Shown here in pieces: positions 26,638 through 36,042 of a stretch of 64,000 nt of DNA. The notes under the pieces are model-generated. The model worked only from the letters and a program-made list of their open reading frames with translations. It did not search any database and was not told the origin of the DNA. Location of the stretch: the NCBI RefSeq assembly GCF_040361195.1, contig NZ_APNE01000002.1. One strand, given 5' to 3'. Numbering within the stretch: position 1 is the stretch's first letter; each line of letters begins with the position of its first letter. Made by a program: the position numbers and the translations under genes. The DNA is from Salinisphaera hydrothermalis (GTDB lineage: Bacteria; Pseudomonadota; Gammaproteobacteria; Nevskiales; Salinisphaeraceae).

Positions 26638-27611
26638 TACGCCCGCTCCAGACGGTCGAACACCGCTGCGAGATCGTCCGCCAGGGGCGCGTTGAAATGA
26701 TGCCGCCGCCCCCGGAATTCGAGCTGGACGGAGGCCGCGTGCAGGGCCAGCCGCGACAGGCCGCGTTCGCGCCACACGCTGGCTCGTGTGTTGGGGCCGT
26801 ATTTGTCGTCCGCGGCCACGGGGTGGCCGCAGTGCGCGGCGTGCACGCGAATCTGGTGCGTACGCCCGGTGCGGATTTCCACGTCCATGCGGGTGGCATC
26901 GGCATAGAAATCCACCGGGGCGAACAGCGAAAGGCTGGCGCGCCCACCCTCCCGGTCCACGGTCACGACCCGCTCGCCCGCGCGCTCCACATCCCGGGAC
27001 AAGGGCGCATCGACCTCGATCGCCCCATGCGGCCAACGGCCTTCAACCAGAGCAACATAGCGCTTGGTCGCGGACGCGTCGTTGAGCCCGGCGCGCAGAT
27101 CATCAAGCGCGGCCCGCGAGCGCGCCACCAGCAAACAGCCGCTGGTCTGGCGATCGAGCCGATGCACGAGTTCGAAGTATTCGTCCGGACGCGATGCGCG
27201 CAGCACCTCGATCAGACCAAAGCGCAGCCCGCTGCCCGCGTGCACCGCCAGCCCCACCGGCTTCGCGAACACCAGATAATCGGCCGTCTCGTCCACGATC
27301 GCGGCGTTGACCTTGGCCATCAGCGCGTCCGGCGGACGCCCCGGGTCGGTTTTTGCCGGTTGCCGCACCGGGGGGATGCGCACGTCGTCGGACGCGGCGA
27401 GCCGGGTGCCGGGCTTGGCCCGCCCCTTGTTCACGCGCACTTCGCCGCTGCGAATGATTTTGTAAACGCGCGATTTCGGCACGTTCTTGAATTCACGCAG
27501 CAAAAAATTATCCAGGCGCATGCCGTCATCGTTGGCATGCACACGCACATGTCGTACTTGAGGCCGCTGCGATGTCAGATTACACTCCCAAGGTCGCGCA
27601 TACCGCGGCAC
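26637..27611 (-). CDS. rluC: 23S rRNA pseudouridine synthase RluC
   Basis: RluA-family enzyme. An N-terminal S4 domain (NVPKSRVYKIIRSGEVRVNKGRAKP) is followed by the catalytic motif HRLDRQTSG with the nucleophilic Asp, then GRTHQIRVHAAHCGHPVAADDKYG. It modifies U955/2504/2580-type positions in 23S rRNA. The start is uncertain: a GTG at 27611 with AGG upstream is used; a GTG at 27662 adds 17 residues, and a CTG closer to the S4 domain is also possible. It is divergent from rne, as in E. coli. Confidence 0.93.
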   Translation of the reverse strand: MPRYARPWECNLTSQRPQVRHVRVHANDDGMRLDNFLLREFKNVPKSRVYKIIRSGEVRVNKGRAKPGTRLAASDDVRIPPVRQPAKTDPGRPPDALMAKVNAAIVDETADYLVFAKPVGLAVHAGSGLRFGLIEVLRASRPDEYFELVHRLDRQTSGCLLVARSRAALDDLRAGLNDASATKRYVALVEGRWPHGAIEVDAPLSRDVERAGERVVTVDREGGRASLSLFAPVDFYADATRMDVEIRTGRTHQIRVHAAHCGHPVAADDKYGPNTRASVWRERGLSRLALHAASVQLEFRGRRHHFNAPLADDLAAVFDRLERA

Positions 27612-27892
27612 ATCAAAGCCTGATGTTGCCAGCGAGCGCTGACCGACAGTTATTTCGAACACGCTGGTGCGTAACGTCTAAAAGCCTATCACGGCCCAGT
27701 CGCCCAGCGGTTCCCGAGTCTAGAGTTATCCATTCATTATTATGCGCTCCTGTCTGACCGCCGTAGTCCCCCTACTGCTCGCCGCGATGCTTGGCGAGTG
27801 CGCGGGGCGCACGTCGCGGTCGGCCACGTGGCAACGCGTCCATACGCGGGTTGCCCGGGTCGCCAGTCGAGCGCGCCACTGGATCCCATTCC

Positions 27893-30800
27893 ATGAAACG
27901 TATTTTGGTCAATGCCACCCAGCCGGAAGAGCTGCGCGTGGCCATCGTCGATGGACAGAAACTGCATGACCTCGACATCGAGGTCGGCTCAAGAGAACAA
28001 CGCAAGGCCAATGTCTATAAAGGGCGCGTAACCCGCGTCGAACCGAGCCTGGAGGCCGCCTTCATCGACTATGGCGGCAACCGTCACGGTTTCCTGCCGC
28101 TCAAGGAAGTGGCCAAGTCCTACTACGAGAAGTCCGACGGTAAAGGGCAGAGCAACGGCAAGGCCACGCTGTCCGAAGGCCAGGAAGTTATCGTCCAGGT
28201 CGAAAAAGAAGAACGCGGCAACAAGGGCGCCGCACTCACGACTTACATCAGCCTCGCCGGGCGCTACCTCGTATTGATGCCCAACAACCCGCGGGCCGGC
28301 GGCGTGTCGCGCCGGATCGAGGGCGAAGAGCGCAACGAACTGCGGGAAGCGCTCAACGAAGTCCAGGTGCCCGAGGGCATGGGCGTGATCGTGCGCACCG
28401 CGGGCGTCGGCCGTTGCGCCGAGGAACTGCAGTGGGACCTGGATTATCTGGCCCAGGTCTGGAAGGCGATCAACGACGCCGCCAACGAGCGCAAGGCGCC
28501 GTTCCTGATCTATCAGGAATCCAACGTCATCATCCGCGCATTGCGCGACTACCTGCGCGACGACATCGGCGAAGTGCTGATCGACCAGCCCGAGGTCTAT
28601 GACACCGGGCGCGAGTTCATGCAGCAGGTGATGCCGCACGCGCTCAACAAGCTCAAGAAATATACCGACGACACCCCGCTATTCTCGCGCTTCCAGGTCG
28701 AGTCGCAGATCGAGTCGGCCTTCGAGCGCGAAGTCACCCTGCCCTCCGGCGGCTCGATCGTGATCGACCACACCGAGGCCATGACCTCGGTCGACATCAA
28801 CTCCGCGCGCGCGACCAAGGGCGCGGGCATCGAGGAAACGGCGTTCAACACCAACGTCGAAGCCGCCGAGGAAATCGCCCGCCAGCTGCGGATCCGCGAT
28901 CTGGGCGGCCTGGTCGTGATCGACTTCATCGACATGGAGAGCGCCAAGAACCAGCGCGAAGTGGAAAACCGCCTCAAGCAGGCGGCCAAGGCCGATCGCG
29001 CACGCGTTCAGATCGGCCGGATCTCGCGCTTCGGCCTGCTGGAAATGTCGCGCCAGCGGCTGAAGCCTTCCCTGTCCGAATATTCCAGCCAGGTCTGCCC
29101 GCGCTGCCTCGGGCGCGGCTCGATCCGCAGCGTGGAATCGCTGTCGCTATCGATCCTGCGCCTGCTTGAAGAAGAAGCCATGAAGCCGGGCACGGGCCGC
29201 GTGATCGTGCAGCTACCGATCCCGGTGGCGAGCTTCCTGCTCAACGAAAAACGCGCCGATCTCGCCGACGTGGAACAGCGCGCCAAGACGCGGATCACGC
29301 TCGTGCCCAACAACGAACTGGAAACGCCCCACTACGAGATCAAGCGCGTCCGCGGTGATCAACTCACCGAGGACGGCAACAACGCCGCCAGCTACAAGAT
29401 CGACACCCAGGTCGAGATCGAAAAGCCGGCAGAGCCCGATCACAAGGCCAGCACGCAGAAAGCCCGCGAGGAACCCGCCGTCAAGCGCGTGGCACGCCCC
29501 GATGCGCCGGTAATCGACCGCAGCAGTCAGCCGGAAGCCAACGCCGAGGCCGCAGCGGCGGCGCCCCACCCGTCCGTCACCATGACGCCCTGGCAGCAGC
29601 TGTGGGACGCCCTGCGGCGTATCTTCGGCGGCGAGGCGGATCTCGGCCTGCCCGGGTCCGGCCCGGCCAGTCGCGAGGCCACCACCCAGAAGACCAACAA
29701 CGACAAGCGTCGCCGCGCGGAAGGCAACGGTTCGAAATCGGCCGATGACGAATCGGCGCGCGCCGATTCAGCGGACGGCGGCTCGAAGACCGAGGCACGC
29801 GGCGATAAATCCGACGGCGGCGACAACCGTGGCAACGGGCGCAACCGCAATCGCCGGCGCGGCGGGCGCAATCGCAATCGCGGCAGCCAGGCGAACGACC
29901 AAACCAAGGGCCAAGCCGATAGCAACGGCCAGAAGCAGAAAAAGGACTCGGACTCCACTACGGAACAATCGTCGTCCGCGGATAAGAAGTCGGCCGATAA
30001 ACCCGCCACGGATACGGCGCAGAGCAACCGCGACAAAGCCGCCGCGGCACGCAAGAGCGCTGACGAAGCACGCAGCAAGTCCAAAGACGATCGCGCCGCG
30101 CAGACGTCTTCGAGCGGCGAGCGTACCGACGGCCCGGCGGCGCGCGCGCCGGAAGCCGCCGAGAACACGTCCGACGACGCGCAACGCAAGAACGACGAGT
30201 CATCGGCCAACGAAGACAACAGTGCCTCGGGCGAAGCCAAACGGGGGCGTCGTCGACGTCGCGGCGGCCGTGGACGGCGTGGCGGCCGCAAGCGCGGCGG
30301 CGCGGGCGAAAACGATGAGTCGCAATCGGCATCCGGAGAGGACAACAGTACGAACGACTCGTCAGCACAGGCGTCCGAAGACGATCGCGCCTCGGGCGAA
30401 AACGCCGCCCCGAGTCAGGGCGGCGCCGAATCCTCGGGTCGCAGCGACGAGAAAACCCCGTCCCGACCGGCCACGTCGAAGACCGACTCCAAGCCGGATG
30501 AGCTCGAGGCCGCCGGTACCGCCGAGAACCGCGATGACGCACGGGCCGACGAGTCGAACGAGCAGACGGGCCAGAGCCGCAGCGAAGACGCGGACGACAA
30601 CAGCAAGCACGGTGACGACAACAAGAACACCTCCAAGCGCAAGTCCAAATCGGAGTTGCCCGAGGTCGAGGACAAGCCCTGGTCAGCGGTGACCGCCAGC
30701 GAAAACGCCCGTAGCGCCAGCCAGGGCGACGATGGCGACACGGAGGGCAGTCCGAAGAAAAAGTCGTCTACGTCGAAGACGAGCAAACGCTCGAAGCAGG

Positions 30801-31669
30801 ACAACAGCGACCGCAGCACGGCAAAAGACGATTCGAAGTCGAAAGCCGCGCCCGACCAGGCCGCCGATAACGCCGATACGACGGAAGCCGCGGCCAGCGA
30901 TACGGACGCCGGCGATTCGAGCGAGGCCTCGTCCAGCGACAAGCCGCGCAAGACCAAGCCCAAGCGTCGTCGTTCCAACAGCAAAGCCAAGTCGGCCGAC
31001 AAAGACGACGACAAGACCGCGGACCCGGCCATCGGCGAAGATACGTCGAAAACGGCTGAAACCGCGGAATCGTCGTCAAACCCCGCCCATGCGACGGATA
31101 CCACGGCTGACACGGTAGAACCGGCGAGCGAACCGGCCCAACCCGAGTCGGAAAAACCGACGCAGGCCGAACGCAAGTCCGACGACGCGTCGCAGGCGCC
31201 GGCGACATCGCAGGTCGATGACAAGCGCGCGGCACCCGCCGAAAATCCGTCGAAGCCGGCCGAGGCCGAGTCGAGCGAAGCATCGGCTGACCCGATGACC
31301 GAGTCGGAGTCCGCCGAAGTGACGCGTCCGGCCGCCGAAGCCGACGCCGAGCTGAAGCAGGTCGAGACACAGGCCGCCGAGGCCACGTCTCAGTCCGAGA
31401 CCCAGGACACGGTCGCCGCGCGCGACCCCGCGGCGGAGGAAACGGCGGCAGAAACCGAAGAACCGGTTGCCGAAGCGGTTCCGCGTGTCGAGGCGTCCGC
31501 AGTTCCCGTGGACGGCGCGGAGGCGCCCGCCGTGGAACACAAGCTCACGCAGGTCGAAACCCGGACCGACGATTCCGCCGCGGCGGAGACGAAAGACGAC
31601 GATGCGACGGCCGAGACGCAAGCCGCGGAAACCGAGACCGAAGCCGACCACCGCGACAAGTCGAGCTGA
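27893..31669 (+). CDS. rne: Ribonuclease E
   Basis: 1258 residues. The catalytic half has the S1 domain (about 37-125), the 5'-sensor/RNase H region, the DNase I-like site with D301 (SVDINS) and D344 (DFIDM), and the Zn-link C402-PR-C405. The start is the ATG of MKRILVNATQPEE. The tail from about residue 500 is a 750-residue, disordered, highly charged scaffold of Ser/Ala/Asp/Glu/Lys. It contains one hydrophobic-basic stretch, PWQQLWDALRRIF (566-578), that fits the membrane-targeting helix, and basic RNA-binding islands near 646-666, 785-804 and 1021-1033. RNase E initiates mRNA decay and rRNA/tRNA processing and anchors the degradosome. The leader before it (27663-27892) has no clear promoter. 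Confidence 0.97.
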   Translation: MKRILVNATQPEELRVAIVDGQKLHDLDIEVGSREQRKANVYKGRVTRVEPSLEAAFIDYGGNRHGFLPLKEVAKSYYEKSDGKGQSNGKATLSEGQEVIVQVEKEERGNKGAALTTYISLAGRYLVLMPNNPRAGGVSRRIEGEERNELREALNEVQVPEGMGVIVRTAGVGRCAEELQWDLDYLAQVWKAINDAANERKAPFLIYQESNVIIRALRDYLRDDIGEVLIDQPEVYDTGREFMQQVMPHALNKLKKYTDDTPLFSRFQVESQIESAFEREVTLPSGGSIVIDHTEAMTSVDINSARATKGAGIEETAFNTNVEAAEEIARQLRIRDLGGLVVIDFIDMESAKNQREVENRLKQAAKADRARVQIGRISRFGLLEMSRQRLKPSLSEYSSQVCPRCLGRGSIRSVESLSLSILRLLEEEAMKPGTGRVIVQLPIPVASFLLNEKRADLADVEQRAKTRITLVPNNELETPHYEIKRVRGDQLTEDGNNAASYKIDTQVEIEKPAEPDHKASTQKAREEPAVKRVARPDAPVIDRSSQPEANAEAAAAAPHPSVTMTPWQQLWDALRRIFGGEADLGLPGSGPASREATTQKTNNDKRRRAEGNGSKSADDESARADSADGGSKTEARGDKSDGGDNRGNGRNRNRRRGGRNRNRGSQANDQTKGQADSNGQKQKKDSDSTTEQSSSADKKSADKPATDTAQSNRDKAAAARKSADEARSKSKDDRAAQTSSSGERTDGPAARAPEAAENTSDDAQRKNDESSANEDNSASGEAKRGRRRRRGGRGRRGGRKRGGAGENDESQSASGEDNSTNDSSAQASEDDRASGENAAPSQGGAESSGRSDEKTPSRPATSKTDSKPDELEAAGTAENRDDARADESNEQTGQSRSEDADDNSKHGDDNKNTSKRKSKSELPEVEDKPWSAVTASENARSASQGDDGDTEGSPKKKSSTSKTSKRSKQDNSDRSTAKDDSKSKAAPDQAADNADTTEAAASDTDAGDSSEASSSDKPRKTKPKRRRSNSKAKSADKDDDKTADPAIGEDTSKTAETAESSSNPAHATDTTADTVEPASEPAQPESEKPTQAERKSDDASQAPATSQVDDKRAAPAENPSKPAEAESSEASADPMTESESAEVTRPAAEADAELKQVETQAAEATSQSETQDTVAARDPAAEETAAETEEPVAEAVPRVEASAVPVDGAEAPAVEHKLTQVETRTDDSAAAETKDDDATAETQAAETETEADHRDKSS

Positions 31670-31687
31670 TCGCGGCGTGTCCTACGC

Positions 31688-31719
31688 CCGGCCGGCCCTG
31701 AAACTCGGGTCGGCCGGGG
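31688..31719. terminator. Possible hairpin terminator between convergent rne and phosphatase gene
   Basis: CCCGGCCG (31688-31695) pairs with CGGCCGGG (31712-31719), with three more inner GC pairs. It lies between the two stop codons. It has no T run, so termination may need Rho. Confidence 0.45.
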
Positions 31720-31725
31720 GCGGAA

Positions 31726-32232
31726 TCAGGCTCGATCGAGACGCGCGCTGATGTCGGCCACGAGTCCGTCGATGCAGGTCTCGATCATATCGAGCACGCG
31801 GTCGAAGCCGTCGGCACCGCCGTAATACGGATCGCCCACAGGCTGGCCACGATGGGCCGGGCTGAAATCGCCGAGCAGGCAAATCTTGTTCAGTTGTTCG
31901 CGATCGCCCTCGGCCAGCGCCCGTAGATCGCCGAGATTGCCATCGTCCATGGCGATCACGTAATCGAAACGGGCAAGATCGGCCGCGCTCACCTGTCGCC
32001 CACGCAGGGCGCTCAAGTCGTAACCTCGTCCGGCGGCGGCGGCCAGCGCTCGCCGATCGGGCGGATCGCCGACATGCCACGGCCCGGTGCCGGCCGAATC
32101 TACAACCACCTGCCGCGCGATCCCGGTCTGTTCCAGACGCTGGCGCATGATGCCTTCGGCCGTTGGCGAACGACAGATATTGCCGAGACAAACGAACAGC
32201 ACCTGGATCTGAGCGTTATCGGGCATCGTCAT
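31726..32232 (-). CDS. Low-molecular-weight protein-tyrosine phosphatase
   Basis: 168 residues. The P-loop C15-LGNIC-R21-S has the nucleophilic Cys and the phosphate-binding Arg. DPYYGG carries the general-acid D134. LMW-PTPs dephosphorylate tyrosine kinases of polysaccharide export or sugar-metabolism proteins; no partner kinase is in the window. It overlaps kdsB by ATGA, as in Pseudomonas (ptpA-kdsB-lpxK). Confidence 0.92.
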   Translation of the reverse strand: MTMPDNAQIQVLFVCLGNICRSPTAEGIMRQRLEQTGIARQVVVDSAGTGPWHVGDPPDRRALAAAAGRGYDLSALRGRQVSAADLARFDYVIAMDDGNLGDLRALAEGDREQLNKICLLGDFSPAHRGQPVGDPYYGGADGFDRVLDMIETCIDGLVADISARLDRA

Positions 32233-32972
32233 GCGCGTTGCATCCTCTGTTCGACGAGTGCGAGATCGGCTTCCGTATCCACGCCCGGCCCCGGCAGGGC
32301 GACGGCATCGACGAGCGCGATCGGCAGGCCAATCTCGAACGCCCGCAGCTGTTCCAGCGATTCATGCTGTTCGAGAACGCCCGGCGAAGCCGCGGCAAAC
32401 GCCCGCAGCGCCGCCACGCGATAAGCATAGATCCCGAGATGACGCCGCGCCGCACCTGCGAATGCTGCGTTGCCACTGTCGCGGTGGAAGGGAATCGGCG
32501 CCCGGCTGAAATACAGGGCCCGGCCGTTGGCCGCCACTACTTTCACGACGTTCGGGTTCAGGAACTCTTCTGCCGTTTCGATCGGCGTAGCAGCGGTGGC
32601 CATGGCCGCCCCGCCATCGTCGGCCAACGCCTCTGCGACCTGATCGATCAGCGCCGGCGGCATCATCGGCTCGTCGGCCTGTACGTTGACCACAATGGCG
32701 TCGGACGGCCATTGCGCGCCGGCCACGGCCTCCGCGATGCGATCGCTGCCACAGCTGTGATCGGCGCGCGTCATCACCGCACGAGCGCCGGCGCGCTCGA
32801 CTGCCGCAGCGATCTCAGCCGAGTCCGTGGCTACGATAACCGAAGCCGCCGCACTCGCGGCGGCGGCCCGGCACACATGCTCGATCATCGGGCGGCCTGC
32901 GATCTCGCGCAGCACCTTGCCCGGCAAGCGCGTGCTGGCCAAGCGGGCGGGAATGACGACATGAAAACTCAT
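32229..32972 (-). CDS. kdsB: 3-deoxy-manno-octulosonate cytidylyltransferase (CMP-KDO synthetase)
   Basis: 247 residues from MSFHVVIPARLASTRLPGK, with AGGAG just upstream. The signature ARLASTRLPGKVL, TDSAEIAAAVE, and NVQADEPMMPPALI (with the Mg-binding Asp) are family hallmarks. It activates KDO with CTP for lipid A/core assembly. It is separated from lpxK by a gap filled with three inverted repeats and is coupled to the phosphatase gene. Confidence 0.96.
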   Translation of the reverse strand: MSFHVVIPARLASTRLPGKVLREIAGRPMIEHVCRAAAASAAASVIVATDSAEIAAAVERAGARAVMTRADHSCGSDRIAEAVAGAQWPSDAIVVNVQADEPMMPPALIDQVAEALADDGGAAMATAATPIETAEEFLNPNVVKVVAANGRALYFSRAPIPFHRDSGNAAFAGAARRHLGIYAYRVAALRAFAAASPGVLEQHESLEQLRAFEIGLPIALVDAVALPGPGVDTEADLALVEQRMQRA

Positions 32973-33000
32973 TCGCTCTCCTGTTATTAATCCAGCGTCA

Positions 33001-33166
33001 AAACAGCTGGCTCCATCAGCTGTTTTAAACGCCATTGAAAACGCACGCCGGCGCATGTCCGTCGTTCATTTTCAATGGCTTCGCGGCCACCGGCCGCGGC
33101 GAGCATGCGTCCGCATACTCGCGTTATTAACCCGAAAAATCACCTATTTGTGTACCGGGTTAATAA
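33001..33166. repeat. Three consecutive perfect inverted repeats between lpxK and kdsB
   Basis: AAAACAGCTG/CAGCTGTTTT (33001-33010, 33018-33027; 7-nt loop). GCCATTGAAAA/TTTTCAATGGC (33032-33042, 33070-33080). TTATTAACCCG/CGGGTTAATAA (33124-33134, 33156-33166), the last overlapping the lpxK stop codon. All arms pair without mismatch. The first resembles a terminator working in both directions; the others may be operators, processing sites or repeat insertions. Confidence 0.7.
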
Positions 33167-34143
33167 TCAACGAGTCGCCGGAGCAGCGCGTCGAGCGCGT
33201 CTGCACAATCCGGCGACAAACAAGGGGTGACCGGAATCGCCCAGAGATTAAGTTGACGGAACGACAGACACTTCACGGCATCTTTTTCCGTCATCAGCAC
33301 CGGGCGATCGTCGGCGAAGTCGAGATCGTCGGCGGCGTAACGATAATGATCCGGCGCCGCGTGCCGGATCACATCCAGGCCGACCGCCTCGAGCATGTCG
33401 AAGAAGCGCGCCGGCTCGCCGATCCCCGCCACCGCATGCACGCGCTGGCCCCGAAAGCCGTCCAGCGAGACGGTTCGGCCATCCGCCAGGCAACGCGCTT
33501 CGCCCGGTTCGAGCCAGAAATCTTGGCCGGGCCCCTGGACACATTCGAGATCGACCCGAGCCAGTCTTGCGAGCGGCTCGCGCAGCGGTCCGGCCGGCAG
33601 CAATCGCCGATTGCCATAGCCCCGGCGCGCATCCACGACCGCGATCTCGGCGTCACGTTGCAGGCGATAGTGCTGTAACCCATCGTCGGCGATGATCAAA
33701 TCCACGTCATGGTGATCGATCAGATACCGCGCCGCGGCCACACGATCCGGGGCAACAACCACGGCAACGCCGCTGCGTTGCGCGATCAGCACGGGCTCGT
33801 CGCCCGCCTGGGCGGCCGGGGTATCGGGTCGTACATCCAGCGGATAGGCCGCTGCCCGGCCGCCGTAGCCGCGCGAAACCACGCCGGGCCGCAGGCCAAG
33901 CGTACGCGCGCGCTCGATCACGGCCAGCGTGAGCGGCGTCTTGCCGCTACCGCCGACACTGATATTGCCGATCACCAGCACCGGGCGATCGACACGCTCG
34001 GACGACAGCCATCCGCGTCGATAGGCCCATCGACGCGCCGCGACGACACCGCCATAAATTCCCGCTAGCGGCACGAGCGCCAGTATCGGGCGACTGCCGT
34101 ACCAGCGCCGCTGGATCGCGGCCGACAGCCCGACAGCGCTCAC
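33160..34143 (-). CDS. lpxK: Tetraacyldisaccharide 4'-kinase
   Basis: 327 residues. A hydrophobic N-terminal segment (LALVPLAGIYGGVV) for membrane association, a P-loop GNISVGGSGKT (about 60-70), VVSRGYGG, the IADDGLQHYRL catalytic stretch, and MTEKDAVKC near the end. It phosphorylates the 4' position of the lipid A disaccharide. The GTG start overlaps the msbA stop (GTGA), the usual msbA-lpxK pairing. Confidence 0.95.
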   Translation of the reverse strand: MSAVGLSAAIQRRWYGSRPILALVPLAGIYGGVVAARRWAYRRGWLSSERVDRPVLVIGNISVGGSGKTPLTLAVIERARTLGLRPGVVSRGYGGRAAAYPLDVRPDTPAAQAGDEPVLIAQRSGVAVVVAPDRVAAARYLIDHHDVDLIIADDGLQHYRLQRDAEIAVVDARRGYGNRRLLPAGPLREPLARLARVDLECVQGPGQDFWLEPGEARCLADGRTVSLDGFRGQRVHAVAGIGEPARFFDMLEAVGLDVIRHAAPDHYRYAADDLDFADDRPVLMTEKDAVKCLSFRQLNLWAIPVTPCLSPDCADALDALLRRLVDY

Positions 34144-35984
34144 GCCCCGCCCGGACTCGCGAACTGGATATCGTGCAGGCTGCGATAGTGGCCGCCGTGT
34201 GCCATCAACTCTGCATGGTCGCCCTGCTCGACGACCTGACCGTCATGCATCACCACAATGCGGTCGGCATCCTGGATGGTCGACAGACGGTGCGCGATCA
34301 CCAGCGTCGTGCGATTGCGCATGAGATTGTCCAGGCCTTTCTGGATCGCTTTTTCGGATTCGGTATCGAGCGCCGACGTGGCCTCGTCCAGAATCAGGAT
34401 CGGTGCGTCCTTGAGCAGCGCACGGGCAATGGCCACGCGCTGGCGCTGGCCGCCGGAGAGCATCAAACCGTTCTGCCCGACCTGCGTATCGTAGCCCTCC
34501 GGTAGCGCCTCGATGAAATCGGCCGCATAAGCGCGCCGTGCCGCGTCCTCGATCATTGGACGATCGGTATCGCCCAGTGCCCCGTAGGCAATGTTGCCGG
34601 CGATCGTGTCGTTGAACAGCACTACATTCTGGTCAACCAAACTGATCTGCCGACGCAAATCCATCAGCCGGTAATCGGCGACCGGCACATCGTCTAAGGT
34701 GATGCGCCCTTCCTGGACGTCATAGAAACGCGGCAACAGCGACAGCAGCGTCGATTTGCCGCTGCCCGAGCGGCCGACGAAGGCCACGGTCTGGCCTGGC
34801 TGCACATGAAAACTGATATGACGCAGCACGTCGTGATCGCCGCCGGGATAACGGAAGGAGACATCCTCGACGTCGATCTTGCCCCGGGCGCGCACCAGTG
34901 TCCGGGTGCCGTGATCGGGCTCGCCCGGCTCGTCGATCAGCTCGAAGATGGCCCCGGCGGCGGCCATCCCGGCCTGAATGGTGGCGTTCACACCGGTCAG
35001 CCGCTTGATCGGGCCCATCATGCCCATCATGGCACCGAAGAACGTTGCCAGATCGCCCGGCGTCATCACCCCGCCGCCGGTGTTGCGCACGGCCACCGAG
35101 ACGACGAAGGCGATCGCGATCGCCGCGATGAACTGGATCACCGGCACGCTGGCCGCGCTGGTGGTGGCCTTGCGCATCGCCATGCGCCGGTTGAAGGCGT
35201 TGACGTGTTCGAAGGCATCCCGCTCATGATCCTCGCCGCCGAATACCTTCACCACGCGCTGACCGGTCAGCACCTCCTCGCTGATGTGTGTGATATCGCC
35301 CATCGACTGCTGGATGGTCGCGCTATAGCGACGAAATCGCTTGGATACATGGTTCACGATCAGCGCGATGATCGGGCCGACCAGCAACGTAATCAGCGCC
35401 AGCGACCAGTTGACCCAGAACATCAGCAGCGTGAAGCCGACGATACGCAGCGTATCCTGGATCACGATCGTGATCGCGCTGGTGGCCGCGCCGGAGATCT
35501 GGCTCGTGTAGTAGGTGAGCATGGCCGTCGTGCGGCCGGTCGTATTGCGGTCGAAAAAACTCGCCGGCAGGCGCAGGAATTTTTCGAACACGTCGGAGCG
35601 CACGTTGTACACCACACGGTTGGCCACCCAGGCCATGCCGTAGTTCGACACGAACCCGGCGATGCCGCGCCCGATGAACAGGCCCAGCATGAAGATCGGA
35701 ATCCAGCGGATCATCCATGGATCGCGATTCACGATACTGCCGTCGAGCAGCGGCTTGAGAATATAGATCAACGCCGTGTCGGCGCCGGCATAGATCGCCA
35801 TCCCGAGACCCGCGAAGGTCAGCCAGTGCTTGTAGCGCCAGGTATAGCGCAGCAGCCGAGGATAGATTTCCCCGATCGGCATGTCGGTATGGATCTTCTT
35901 GCGCGGCAACTGGATTGCTCCCTGTCCCGGCGCCTCCGGCGACCGGCTGGCTCGGGCGAGCTGCACCGTAAGAGAGCTCGCCAT
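34140..35984 (-). CDS. msbA: Lipid A export ATP-binding/permease protein MsbA
   Basis: About 614 residues. Six N-terminal transmembrane segments (about 40-330) are fused to an ABC ATPase domain with Walker A VGRSGSGKST, signature LSGGQRQRVAIARA, Walker B LILDEATSALD and the His switch AHRLSTI. It flips core-lipid A across the inner membrane. The start is taken at the ATG; a GTG four codons upstream is possible, but its spacing from AGGGG is too short. Confidence 0.93.
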   Translation of the reverse strand: MASSLTVQLARASRSPEAPGQGAIQLPRKKIHTDMPIGEIYPRLLRYTWRYKHWLTFAGLGMAIYAGADTALIYILKPLLDGSIVNRDPWMIRWIPIFMLGLFIGRGIAGFVSNYGMAWVANRVVYNVRSDVFEKFLRLPASFFDRNTTGRTTAMLTYYTSQISGAATSAITIVIQDTLRIVGFTLLMFWVNWSLALITLLVGPIIALIVNHVSKRFRRYSATIQQSMGDITHISEEVLTGQRVVKVFGGEDHERDAFEHVNAFNRRMAMRKATTSAASVPVIQFIAAIAIAFVVSVAVRNTGGGVMTPGDLATFFGAMMGMMGPIKRLTGVNATIQAGMAAAGAIFELIDEPGEPDHGTRTLVRARGKIDVEDVSFRYPGGDHDVLRHISFHVQPGQTVAFVGRSGSGKSTLLSLLPRFYDVQEGRITLDDVPVADYRLMDLRRQISLVDQNVVLFNDTIAGNIAYGALGDTDRPMIEDAARRAYAADFIEALPEGYDTQVGQNGLMLSGGQRQRVAIARALLKDAPILILDEATSALDTESEKAIQKGLDNLMRNRTTLVIAHRLSTIQDADRIVVMHDGQVVEQGDHAELMAHGGHYRSLHDIQFASPGGA

Positions 35985-36042
35985 GACCGTACACACGGCC
36001 CCTGCCGTGAAGACGCATGATAATCACGCGGTTGCCACGGGG

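Noticed and set aside
29527..31651. Several antisense frames of 190-320 codons opposite the rne tail
   Set aside because: The low-complexity Ser/Asp/Arg coding of rne leaves the opposite strand free of stops; the translations are Ser/Val/Phe or Arg repeats without structure.
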